Below, one piece after another: positions 1 through 7,902 of a stretch of DNA of 60,141 nucleotides. The notes beneath the pieces were generated by a model that saw only the letters and a program-made list of their open reading frames with translations, was not told the origin of the DNA and did no database searches. The position numbers and the translations under genes were made by a program. Within the stretch, counting starts at the first letter, position 1; each line of letters begins with the position of its first letter. Source of the stretch: Rahnella woolbedingensis (GTDB taxonomy: Bacteria > Pseudomonadota > Gammaproteobacteria > Enterobacterales > Enterobacteriaceae); assembly GCF_003602095.1 (NCBI RefSeq), contig NZ_RAHH01000031.1, forward strand, positions 1 through 60,141. Direction: 5' to 3'.

Positions 1-2
1 CA

Positions 3-401
3 TACCAGCGTATTGAACGGAGTGGGTGTCACCAGAATCTGCGTGCTTTCAATGTTCTGCCGTTGCAGTTCCTCGTCGCGGGTATAGCTTACGGGAATTA
101 TAGTGGCGAAAATACCCCTGATTTTGTGAATGAAGCCGTCGCTACAGTAAGCAACAAAATGTCTTACAGCTTTGGTACCAGTACATGTAAGATCATAAAA
201 AATGAAGAGAAAAAATGGCATATGGCTTGCAACTCACCTCTGGTATCTGAGCCATTACTGTTTACAGTCCAGGCAGCAGAAAAATCCCCTTATGATATCT
301 CTACTTCATTTTACCTGACTGCGGAAAATACCGCCGCTAAGAAGGCTTCAGATGAAGGGTTGATGAGTTATTTGATGATTAATAAGAATTCTGCACTCTA
401 A
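3..401 (+). CDS. Hypothetical protein, 5' end outside the window
   Basis: The reading frame is open from the first bases of the window to a TAA at 399-401, giving at least 132 residues. No in-frame ATG or GTG exists in the window part. A TTG at 63 is possible, but nothing purine-rich lies before it, so I treat the gene as truncated by the window edge. The visible part has two Cys residues (in STCKI and HMACN) about a dozen residues apart and no membrane segment. I do not recognise the family. Confidence 0.5.
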   Translation, partial: YQRIERSGCHQNLRAFNVLPLQFLVAGIAYGNYSGENTPDFVNEAVATVSNKMSYSFGTSTCKIIKNEEKKWHMACNSPLVSEPLLFTVQAAEKSPYDISTSFYLTAENTAAKKASDEGLMSYLMINKNSAL

Positions 402-529
402 ATAACAGAAGTCTGTGACCCTATTCTTACGTTATTATGCTTTTAAAACAGACTATAAGGATTTTTATTTTCGGAAAGCGGTGTTGATGACGTTTTAGAA
501 AGTTAAGCGAGTTTTGCAAAGAAATCCGT

Positions 530-560
530 CAGAAAAGTCTGGCCTCCTATCTGAGGCCTG
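530..560 (-). terminator. Hairpin terminator for the 585-833 gene
   Basis: GGCCTC at 541-546 pairs with GAGGCC at 553-558. Read on the minus strand the stem is followed by AGACTTTTCT. It sits just after the stop codon of the minus-strand ORF. Confidence 0.55.
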
Positions 561-584
561 AACATTAATCATTTCGAGAAGACT

Positions 585-833
585 TTAATACATAATCGTC
601 GTATTGGGCGTCTTACCATTCTTGAGCTGTTTTTGTACACGCATGCACAAGCTGAAAATCAGTAAATGTACGTGAGTGATAAACGTACGCTCTTCAGAAA
701 ACTGACTGCTGCGTAATACGACCGTTTCAGAACGGTTCTGTTTAGCAACCAGCAGCTCAATCCCTTTTTCACGGAATTCGTCTTCGTAGGCCTTAACAAT
801 CCCTGCGGGAGCGATGAGTGTGTAACTGTACAT
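585..833 (-). CDS. Small hypothetical protein (82 aa)
   Basis: The frame can be extended upstream to 860, but the ATG at 833 is preceded by AGGA six bases away, so I choose the shorter product starting MYSYTLIAPAG. It is a soluble-looking protein with a charged middle (KAYEDEFREKGIE) and a basic C-terminus (RVQKQLKNGKT). A terminator hairpin follows the stop. I do not recognise the family; clean start, terminator and lack of an overlapping gene argue that it is real. Confidence 0.55.
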   Translation of the reverse strand: MYSYTLIAPAGIVKAYEDEFREKGIELLVAKQNRSETVVLRSSQFSEERTFITHVHLLIFSLCMRVQKQLKNGKTPNTTIMY

Positions 834-1060
834 AATCATTCCTGATATTGAGTTGAACATCTGATCGGATAAATCCTATTAAGAATATCAAATACGACCT
901 GCTCACAATTAGCAATTCGGGTGGTTGTTTTTTAAACGGATGTCACAGAATAGGATGACTTTTCAGAGGTGAGGTCGCTCGACCATTGGCTGGCATCGGT
1001 TTTTAGTTGCCCGTGGCGCGCACGCTGCTATCATTCGTTCATAAACTCAGGGAGATAACG

Positions 1061-1480
1061 ATGAAAAAAACACTGGTGGCCTTGGCTGCTTTATTTTTAG
1101 CCGGGTGTGCGAGTAATCCTTATGAACCGACGCTTCAGGTTAAATCCACCTACGCGAATGCCAGCGCCGTTGCGCCAGAAGGGCAGACGCACATTCGTTT
1201 GCACCGGTTAGAACAAACTTCAATCGTGCCGTTTGAGAAAACCTGCCCGCTGCTGGTCATTCTGGACGGAAAGACAGTCGCGACCCTGCATTTCAACCAG
1301 TATGTGGATTTGAATGTGCCGAACGGTATGCGCAAGATAGAAGTGCGTGTTGCCTGTGCGCTGACGAAAACCACTGGTGAGATTACGGTCGATGCCAACG
1401 GCAAAAATATCAGTCTGGAAACCGACCGTAGTTTCTTTGGAACCTACAACATCCGGCCGGAAGGCAGCAGCAGTAAGTGA
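1061..1480 (+). CDS. Small outer-membrane-type lipoprotein (139 aa)
   Basis: The start ATG at 1061 follows a GGAGA site; an in-frame ORF begins earlier (1007) but lacks a signal. The N-terminus MKKTLVALAALFLAGC is a classic lipoprotein signal with lipobox LAGC, so the mature protein should begin at Cys17 and be lipidated. The remaining ~120 residues look like a beta-rich periplasmic domain with two further Cys (TCPLL, VACAL) that could form a disulfide. There is no Asp after the lipidated Cys (it is CASN), which suggests export to the outer membrane. Function unknown. A strong terminator follows. Confidence 0.75.
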   Translation: MKKTLVALAALFLAGCASNPYEPTLQVKSTYANASAVAPEGQTHIRLHRLEQTSIVPFEKTCPLLVILDGKTVATLHFNQYVDLNVPNGMRKIEVRVACALTKTTGEITVDANGKNISLETDRSFFGTYNIRPEGSSSK

Positions 1481-1490
1481 TGAAATGACA

Positions 1491-1514
1491 AAACCCGCGC
1501 AAGGCGGGTTTTTT
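1491..1514. terminator. Bidirectional-type terminator between lipoprotein gene and GGDEF/EAL gene
   Basis: AACCCGC at 1492-1498 pairs with GCGGGTT at 1504-1510, followed by TTTT on the plus strand. It ends the lipoprotein gene, and the A-rich left flank lets it also serve the convergent gene that stops at 1537. Confidence 0.75.
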
Positions 1515-1536
1515 ACTGTCAGCGGGTCATCATTTT

Positions 1537-3303
1537 TCAGATGTAAGGCTTGGACCATTCGAGGATTTGATCGTGTTGCAGCGGGCGTGAGAAATAGAAA
1601 CCCTGCACTGAATCGCACTGGAGTTCCTCCAGACACAGCAGGGTATCGTTATCTTCCACCCCTTCAGCCACCACCTGATAACTGAGCGCATGCGCCATTT
1701 CAATCATCGATTTCACAATGACTTTGCTTTTGCTGTCATTGCTGATGCCCTGAATTAGCGACTGATCCAGTTTCAGCGTATCCGCCGGGATCTTTTGCAG
1801 GTAATTCAGATTGCTGTAACCAGACCCGAAATCATCCAGCGCGATGCTGATCCCCATATTACGCAGAGCATCCAGTGAGGCTACGGCATGAGGATTATTT
1901 GCCAGTGTCTGAGTTTCCAGACATTCAATTTCCAGCATGGAGGGTGATACCTGATGCAGGATAAGCGCGGTGTGAATGCGCTGAACCAGATCCTGTTCCA
2001 CCAGATTATTGGCCGTCAGATTTATCGATACCTGAATTTGCGCGCCACGTTTTTGCCATTCGGCAATTTGCATTACGGCCTGAGTGATCACCCAGTTGGT
2101 TAGCGGCGTAATTAAAGGCGTTTTTTCAGCCAGAGGAATAAATTCTGAAGGTGAAATCACCCCGAGAGTTGGATGCTGCCAGCGGATCAGCGCTTCAACA
2201 CCCTGGAATTTTTTGTCTGCCAGGCGAATTTTCGGCTGATACACCAGATGGAAGTCTTTGCAGGAAGCTACGGTCGCCATCAGATCATTCAGCAGGTTAA
2301 ACGCCCGCCGCTGAATCACGTCTGATTCCTGATGATACGGCATCACCAGTTGGTTATTACTGATCGCTTCATGCAATGAAGACATGCCCTGACGCATGAT
2401 ATTTTCAGCGCAGTCAGAGGTGGATGAAAATACGGTATAACCGGCGTGCAGGCGCACATTGACAGGAATATCGCTGGTAATACTTTGCTGAATTCTTGTG
2501 GCCGCGTTTTCCAGTTGAGTGAAGATTTCTTCCTGCTCATCAAGGCGTTTGATGAGGGCAAAACGCCCCAGCATCAGGCTGTAAACTTTGTCGTTTTCGT
2601 TGAGTTCACTGCGCAGGAAAGAGCCGATATCCTTGAGGATATTTTCGACTTTAGGAATGCCAATCGCCCGGCCAATGTCATAGGCGTAAAGCGTATCCAG
2701 TGTGTCGATCAGGATCAGCAAATAAGCGGTGTTGTCCGGCGCCTTGATAAGTTGCGCGATGTCTTCCATCAGACGCTGGCGGTTAGGTAAACGCGTGACA
2801 ATATCGACAAAACTCATGCTGCTGCGGGATTCGATAATATCGATGACAATCGCCGCCAGATCCGAGAGCATTTCGATTTCCTGCACGGAAAAATCGCGCG
2901 GATTTTTATCTGCCAGACATAAACTGCCAACGGCAAAACCATCGCGGGTGATCAGCGGTGCGCCGGCATAAAAACGCATCCCTTCTTCAGCGGTGACCAG
3001 CGGATTTTCATTAAAACGGGGATCAAGAGTGGCGTCATTCACTACCATCACTGATGAAGAACGTATGGTGTAATCGCAAAAGGCGATATCCCGCGCGGTA
3101 TAACATAACGCGGTATTGGTTTTAGATTTAAACCACTGACGATGCTGGTCTACCAGAGTAATGATGCAAATAGGGATATCAAAAATCTGCTGAGTAAGAC
3201 GGGTAATCAGGTCAAGGACCTCATCCGGATTACCGTCCGCAATCTTCAATTTTTGCAGCGCCGCAAGCCGTTTCTTTTCGTTTGGATTCAGAACCCTTTT
3301 CAT
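1537..3303 (-). CDS. GAF-GGDEF-EAL protein, likely cyclic-di-GMP phosphodiesterase
   Basis: 588 residues. A GAF sensor domain spans about 25-158 (FCDYTI..., VGSLCLAD), a GGDEF-like domain about 160-320 and an EAL domain about 345-585. The GGDEF site is degenerate: SLMLGRFAL around 242-250 replaces the usual GGDEF core, so cyclase activity is unlikely. The EAL domain looks complete: E370 of EAL, N428, E458/E463, D490-D491 of DDFGSGYSNL, K511, E547 in AEGVE and Q567. Expected activity is hydrolysis of c-di-GMP to pGpG, perhaps tuned by the GAF domain. There are no transmembrane segments, so it should be cytoplasmic. It is divergent from leuA. Confidence 0.85.
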   Translation of the reverse strand: MKRVLNPNEKKRLAALQKLKIADGNPDEVLDLITRLTQQIFDIPICIITLVDQHRQWFKSKTNTALCYTARDIAFCDYTIRSSSVMVVNDATLDPRFNENPLVTAEEGMRFYAGAPLITRDGFAVGSLCLADKNPRDFSVQEIEMLSDLAAIVIDIIESRSSMSFVDIVTRLPNRQRLMEDIAQLIKAPDNTAYLLILIDTLDTLYAYDIGRAIGIPKVENILKDIGSFLRSELNENDKVYSLMLGRFALIKRLDEQEEIFTQLENAATRIQQSITSDIPVNVRLHAGYTVFSSTSDCAENIMRQGMSSLHEAISNNQLVMPYHQESDVIQRRAFNLLNDLMATVASCKDFHLVYQPKIRLADKKFQGVEALIRWQHPTLGVISPSEFIPLAEKTPLITPLTNWVITQAVMQIAEWQKRGAQIQVSINLTANNLVEQDLVQRIHTALILHQVSPSMLEIECLETQTLANNPHAVASLDALRNMGISIALDDFGSGYSNLNYLQKIPADTLKLDQSLIQGISNDSKSKVIVKSMIEMAHALSYQVVAEGVEDNDTLLCLEELQCDSVQGFYFSRPLQHDQILEWSKPYI

Positions 3304-3496
3304 TCTGTACGACCTCTGATCGCCGAACTGGACGCGTTTAGTTATGCACTATAGCGTGACTTTGATTCGTTTATCATTTTCTTTTTGTCCGTTTTGCGAG
3401 GGTTGCTGTCAGTTAGTCAGGCGCAGGAAATTATCGTTTGCGTACTATGGTTTTACCGGCGCATCGCAGCTGCCTCTAAACTCCAAGGAGAATCGT

Positions 3497-5167
3497 ATGT
3501 TAAACGACCCGTCGCAGAAGTATCGCCCGTTCCCGCAGGTCAATTTGCCTGATCGTCAGTGGCCGGGAAACAGGCTCAGCGCTGCGCCACAGTGGTGCTC
3601 AAGTGATTTGCGCGACGGTAATCAGGCGCTGGCTGAACCGATGGACAATGCGCGTAAACGTCAGTTTTTCGATTTGCTGATTAAGTGTGGTTTTAAGCAG
3701 ATTGAGGTGGCATTCCCGTCGGCATCGCAAACCGATTTTGATTTTGTCCGCGGGCTGATTGAAGACAAGCTGATCCCTGATGACGTGGTGATCCAGGTTC
3801 TGACGCCGTCTCGCCCTGATCTGATTGCGCGCACCTTCGAAGCCCTGAAAGACGTACCGCGCGCCATCGTGCATTTATACAACGCCACCGCGCCTGTTTT
3901 CCGCGAAGTGGTCTTCAATCAGGATCAGGCGGCAACCCGCGAACTGGCCGTGCGTGGCGCGCAGCAAATTCGTCAGCTTTGTGAACAATATTCGCAAACC
4001 GACTGGACGTTCGAATATTCGCCGGAAACGTTTTGCTTTACCGAACTGGAGTTTGCGCTTGAAGTGTGTGAAGCCGTGGCAGATGTCTGGGAACCGGGCG
4101 CCCAAAGACCGATGATCATTAATTTACCGGCCACCGTGGAAGTCAGCACGCCGAATATTTATGCCGATCAGATTGAATGGTTCTGCCGTCATTTCAGCCG
4201 CCGCCAGCAGGTTTCAATCAGCGTGCATCCGCACAATGACCGCGGAACGGGCGTGGCGTGTGCAGAGCTGGCCATGCTGGCGGGTGCCGATCGCGTGGAA
4301 GGGTGTTTGTTCGGCAATGGTGAACGCACCGGTAACGTGGATATCGTGACGCTGGCCCTGAATCTCTATACTCAGGGTGTCGCGCCTGGACTGGATTTCA
4401 GTAATTTGCAGGCCATCGTGGAAGCGGTGGAAGAGTGCAATCAGTTGCCGGTGCATCCGCGCCATCCGTATGCGGGAGAACTGGTCTTTACGGCGTTTTC
4501 CGGTTCTCATCAGGATGCGATTAAGAAAGGTTTTGCGGCGCAAAAAACCTCTGAAAGCCCGTACTGGCGCGTGCCGTACCTGCCGCTGGATCCGGCGGAT
4601 GTCGGATCCAGCTATGAAGCGGTTATCCGCGTCAACAGTCAGTCAGGTAAAAGCGGAGCGGCTTGGCTGCTTGAGCAAAATCATGGACTGAAATTGCCGC
4701 GTGGCTTGCAGATTGATTTCAGCAAGGCCGTACAGCGCGAGACCGATACGCATGGCAAGGAAATGAGCACCAGTGATATCTGGCGTGTTTTCCGCCAGCG
4801 TTACGGTTTAACTGAGCAGCCGGTGATCAAACTGCTGGGTTATGACATCCGCAGTGATGAACAAAACGTCTGTCATTTCAGCGCGCGGATCCGTTATCGC
4901 AATGAAGAACAGCATCTTTCCGGCAGCGGCAATGGCCTGCTTTCCGGTGCGGCTGATGCGCTGCGCCGCAGCTTCGATGTAGAGCTGGAAATTGGTGATT
5001 ATCATGAGCACACGCTGGGACATCAGAGCCATAGCCGTGCAGTGGCCTATCTGAGTTGTCAGGGGCGTCCGGGTGAAACCTGTTACGGCGTGGGGATCGA
5101 CAGCGATGTTTCAAGTGCCTCTTTGCAGGCGCTGTTTAATGCAGCCAGTGCCATTATGGCTGATTAA
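3497..5167 (+). CDS. leuA: 2-isopropylmalate synthase, long (Pseudomonas/yeast-like) form
   Basis: 556 residues from the ATG at 3497, which has AAGGAG seven bases upstream; the frame is open earlier but without a better start. It condenses acetyl-CoA with 2-oxoisovalerate, the first committed step of leucine synthesis. Seen: the HMGL-like signature DLRDGNQAL (D37-D40), the metal-binding HPHNDRGTG (H244, H246), ERTGNVDIVTL, and a C-terminal allosteric domain (YGLTEQPVI... to the end). Length and N-terminus match the ~556-560 aa LeuA type 2 family and not the ~520 aa enzyme of the enterobacterial leuABCD operon. No leuBCD genes are adjacent, so it is probably a second, independently regulated synthase. 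It is convergent with an AraC-family gene. Confidence 0.9.
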   Translation: MLNDPSQKYRPFPQVNLPDRQWPGNRLSAAPQWCSSDLRDGNQALAEPMDNARKRQFFDLLIKCGFKQIEVAFPSASQTDFDFVRGLIEDKLIPDDVVIQVLTPSRPDLIARTFEALKDVPRAIVHLYNATAPVFREVVFNQDQAATRELAVRGAQQIRQLCEQYSQTDWTFEYSPETFCFTELEFALEVCEAVADVWEPGAQRPMIINLPATVEVSTPNIYADQIEWFCRHFSRRQQVSISVHPHNDRGTGVACAELAMLAGADRVEGCLFGNGERTGNVDIVTLALNLYTQGVAPGLDFSNLQAIVEAVEECNQLPVHPRHPYAGELVFTAFSGSHQDAIKKGFAAQKTSESPYWRVPYLPLDPADVGSSYEAVIRVNSQSGKSGAAWLLEQNHGLKLPRGLQIDFSKAVQRETDTHGKEMSTSDIWRVFRQRYGLTEQPVIKLLGYDIRSDEQNVCHFSARIRYRNEEQHLSGSGNGLLSGAADALRRSFDVELEIGDYHEHTLGHQSHSRAVAYLSCQGRPGETCYGVGIDSDVSSASLQALFNAASAIMAD

Positions 5168-5189
5168 TGTGGCTGACTGATTTCTCTGT

Positions 5190-5951
5190 TCAAGATGTCT
5201 GATTGAAGTATTCGCTGGGAGATACGCCCAGTAACCGGCGGAACATCGCACTAAAGGCGCTCGGGCTGTCATAGCCGAGCGCCAGCGCCACATCAATCAC
5301 CGACACACCGGCTGCCAGCTGATTGAGTGCTTCCAGTAATTTCGCCTGACGAACCCAGTCACTAAAGCGCAGACCCGTTTCACGCTGAAAACGGCGCGAG
5401 AGGGTACGACTGCTGATCTCCATACGTTGCGCGACGTCTTCCAGCTCCCATGATGAGCACAAATCCGCCCGGATTTGCTGAGTCAGTAACAGAAGTTCCG
5501 GTTCTTTCGGTTCCGGCAGATGAAGCGGCAAGCTGGGTAAAAGGCGCAATTCGTCGAGCAACAGCTCCATGATACGTTCATCGCGGCCCCCGGGCAGATA
5601 ATCGACCGGAATGGTCAGCGAGGTCAGGATCAGTTCGCGCAGAAGGGAGGAAATTTGCACGACCTGACATTGTGCGGGCAAATCGGCACGAGCCAGTGGC
5701 TCAACAAAGAGAGTGCGGGCTTTGACGCCACCGATGAAACGCAGGCTGTGCTCGACGTGAGCAGGTAACCACACGCCACGTCCGGGGGGTACCATCCAGG
5801 TACCCAGTGCGGTATGAACTTCTACCACACCGGATAAAGTATGAATCAGTTGTGAACAGCTGTGACTGTGCGCGGGCTCACTGTCGCCATGCTGGTAATC
5901 GATAGCCAGAGGCGCTACCGCCTGATGAGGAGCAAGGAAGTTGTGATGCAT
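5190..5951 (-). CDS. AraC-family regulator with N-terminal cupin
   Basis: 253 residues. The first ~100 form an AraC-type cupin sensor (HSHSCSQLIHTLSGVVEV, VPPGRGVWLPA) and residues ~150-253 hold two helix-turn-helix motifs (LEDVAQRMEISSRTLSRRF and ISVIDVALALGYDSPSAFSAMFRR-like segment ending GVSPSEYF). The layout resembles the NimR/YeaM group, whose members regulate a neighbouring transporter or enzyme. The start ATG at 5951 lies three bases after the stop of the small acidic gene 5955-6128, with no ribosome site of its own in view, suggesting translational coupling. The convergent leuA is a possible but unproven target. Confidence 0.85.
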   Translation of the reverse strand: MHHNFLAPHQAVAPLAIDYQHGDSEPAHSHSCSQLIHTLSGVVEVHTALGTWMVPPGRGVWLPAHVEHSLRFIGGVKARTLFVEPLARADLPAQCQVVQISSLLRELILTSLTIPVDYLPGGRDERIMELLLDELRLLPSLPLHLPEPKEPELLLLTQQIRADLCSSWELEDVAQRMEISSRTLSRRFQRETGLRFSDWVRQAKLLEALNQLAAGVSVIDVALALGYDSPSAFSAMFRRLLGVSPSEYFNQTS

Positions 5952-5954
5952 GGA

Positions 5955-6128
5955 TCAATGATGTTTTTGGTTCTTGGCATCTTCCACGGCTTGTTTCGCT
6001 TCTTCGGCCGCTTTCTGGAGTTCTTCTTCGGTCAGTTGTTCCGAAACTTCAAGCAGTTCTCCCAGCCCGTCACTGACGTGGACGTCATCAGCTTTGCTTT
6101 TGTTTTCTTTATTCTTTTCGTCGCTCAT
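5955..6128 (-). CDS. Small acidic protein (57 aa) coupled to the AraC-type gene
   Basis: Translating the minus strand from the ATG at 6128 gives a 57-residue protein beginning MSDEKNKENKSKADD and ending AKNQKHH. An AGGAAC site lies eight bases before the ATG. The protein is highly charged, with a predicted amphipathic helix (EELQKAAEEAKQAVEDAK) at the C-terminal half, and has no Cys or Trp. It stops three bases before the AraC-family gene, so the two should be co-transcribed. I do not recognise the family. Frames open on the opposite strand here look like shadows. Confidence 0.65.
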   Translation of the reverse strand: MSDEKNKENKSKADDVHVSDGLGELLEVSEQLTEEELQKAAEEAKQAVEDAKNQKHH

Positions 6129-6243
6129 GATTTGGTTCCTGTTAAATGAATTCAGGATTTAACTATAGCAGAGAGTTAGCGCAGAAAGTGCAGGGGAAAA
6201 CGGGGAATGGCGGAGCCTGTCGGGCGACAGACTCCTGAATACA

Positions 6244-6468
6244 TTACTGGCGGTAAGCGAACTTGATTTGTTGCAGGGCGTTTTTGAAGACTTCAGCCTG
6301 CTGCTCGTCTTCCATCTGCGCAACAAAACGCTCCATGTTCAGCATCACTTTACCCGCATCCGCCTGACCGATGGCTTTGAGGATCAGGGTCAGTGTCGCT
6401 TTAAGGCAGGCAACTTCGGTCGCCAGTGTTTCAACGTTCGCTTCAGTCGTAAAATCGCAGTTACTCAT
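6244..6468 (-). CDS. yecF: DUF2594 protein YecF
   Basis: 74 residues, the same length as E. coli YecF, and sharing blocks such as [21 protein letters not shown] and the C-terminal QIKFAYRQ. In E. coli yecF also lies next to uvrY, so context agrees. The function is not known. No transmembrane or signal segment. The gene is transcribed away from uvrY, with a ~780-base spacer between them. Confidence 0.9.
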   Translation of the reverse strand: MSNCDFTTEANVETLATEVACLKATLTLILKAIGQADAGKVMLNMERFVAQMEDEQQAEVFKNALQQIKFAYRQ

Positions 6469-7245
6469 TATTTAAATCTCCTCAGGCTGACTGCCAGGCA
6501 GCACGCCGAATTCTAAACGGGTGAAAAATGGGGCTAAAAATGAATTCACCCGTTCGCGCCGGGTGGAAAGTGGCGGCATTTTAGCATAGTTAGTCGGTTT
6601 TAGTGCATCGCCCGTTGGGGTGACGCAAATGTGTTAATCCGATATAAGCATTTAGTGTTTTTGCCAGCAAAGTACAGGATACTAAACATTATTGCCGGTT
6701 GAGAAAATTTCATCTTCACGTGCAAATTTATTCATATAAACCATCAGCAATTCGTGCGATTGCAAATAATCATCGGTCATATCATATATATATCTTTGAC
6801 GATTACTGGCGGTTAAATAGTCAGGCCAGTTAATCCTGCGTTTTAAGCAACAAAAAAAGCTGGCATTATTTTTTTGCGGAAAATTAGTCAGGTCAGGGGC
6901 TGGCGCTTGACCCTTGATTAAAAAAGCCTTTTTATAAATTATTATTACAGGTGATGGCACTTCTCATTTACATTCAGCAAAGCAGTTTTTTGCAGACACT
7001 CCTTGGTCAGGAAGAGATGTTAGAGTAAAATACGCGGGCTATAATAAATAACTGTGTCTGCCTGATTTAAAAACACTGCCGGTGACCGGGAGTGGAAAGA
7101 GTTAGTTGATGCTGGTCTCTAATTGCCACCTTCTCGTCATTTATAAGCTGTCTTAGAACAATATTAATGTTCGCCACGTTTGAATACGTAAGACTGGCCT
7201 GAAGATCCTGACGGTGTGTTGCCCTATTTTTTTGGAGAATTCTCT
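6469..7245. other. Long spacer between yecF and uvrY
   Basis: In E. coli the quorum-sensing regulator sdiA lies beyond yecF; no LuxR-type gene is present here. The left part (6469-6640) is the yecF upstream region and includes an 18-base element at 6614-6631 repeated elsewhere in the window. The middle is AT-rich with one weak ORF. The right part holds a probable uvrY promoter with TATAAT at 7040-7045, followed by a ~190-base leader. Confidence 0.5.
6682..6960 (-). CDS. Doubtful hypothetical ORF
   Basis: A 92-codon frame on the minus strand starting with GTG and without a recognisable ribosome site. The C-terminal half (INWPDYLTASNRQRYIYDM..., then DDYLQSHELLMVYMNKFARED) looks more protein-like than the N-terminal half, so a shorter product starting at the internal Met of MTDDYLQSHE or a decayed gene is possible. 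I do not recognise it. Confidence 0.25.
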   Translation of the reverse strand: MPSPVIIIYKKAFLIKGQAPAPDLTNFPQKNNASFFCCLKRRINWPDYLTASNRQRYIYDMTDDYLQSHELLMVYMNKFAREDEIFSTGNNV

Positions 7246-7902
7246 TTGATTAGCGTTCTTCTTGTTGATGACCACGAACTGGTGCGCGCAGGGATCCGAC
7301 GCATTCTTGAAGATATCAAAGGCATCAAAGTCGTTGGTGAGGCGCAATGCGGTGAGGACGCCGTCAAATGGTGCCGTACCAATGATGTTGATATTGTCCT
7401 GATGGATATGAATATGCCAGGCATTGGCGGGCTTGAAGCGACGAAAAAAATCGTTCGTTTCTCGCCGGATATCAAGATCATCATGTTAACGATTTATACT
7501 GAAAACCCGTTGCCAGCCAAAGTGATGCAGGCGGGGGCATCAGGTTACCTGAGCAAAGGTGCGGCGCCACAGGAAGTGGTGAATGCGATTCGTCTGGTCG
7601 ATTCCGGTCAGCGTTATATTGCATCAGATATTGCACAACAAATGGCACTTAGCCAGATTGAACCTCAGTCTGAGACTCCGTTTGATTCCTTGTCTGAGCG
7701 TGAATTACAAATCATGCTGATGATTACCAAGGGACAAAAAGTGAATGAAATTTCAGAACAACTGAACTTGAGTCCGAAGACAGTTAACAGTTATCGTTAT
7801 AGGATGTTTAGTAAATTAAATATCAGCGGCGATGTTGAGTTAACCCATTTGGCTATCCGACACGGTTTGTTCAATACGGAGACTTTATCAGGCAGTGAGT
7901 GA
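7246..7902 (+). CDS. uvrY: Response regulator UvrY (BarA/UvrY system)
   Basis: 218 residues from a TTG start at 7246, preceded by GGAGAA; E. coli uvrY also uses TTG and has the same length. The receiver domain (1-~120) has the acidic pair in VDDHE, the phospho-acceptor Asp in VLMDMNMPG and the conserved Lys in LSKGAAP. The C-terminal LuxR/GerE helix-turn-helix includes [12 protein letters not shown] and [20 protein letters not shown]. In the family it is phosphorylated by BarA and activates the CsrB/CsrC small RNAs, which titrate CsrA. It overlaps uvrC by eight bases, so the two are translationally linked. Confidence 0.97.
   Translation: MISVLLVDDHELVRAGIRRILEDIKGIKVVGEAQCGEDAVKWCRTNDVDIVLMDMNMPGIGGLEATKKIVRFSPDIKIIMLTIYTENPLPAKVMQAGASGYLSKGAAPQEVVNAIRLVDSGQRYIASDIAQQMALSQIEPQSETPFDSLSERELQIMLMITKGQKVNEISEQLNLSPKTVNSYRYRMFSKLNISGDVELTHLAIRHGLFNTETLSGSE

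Noticed and set aside
5862-6162. Two plus-strand frames opposite the small acidic gene
   Set aside because: They overlap the minus-strand acidic ORF, are Phe/Ser-rich and lack ribosome sites.
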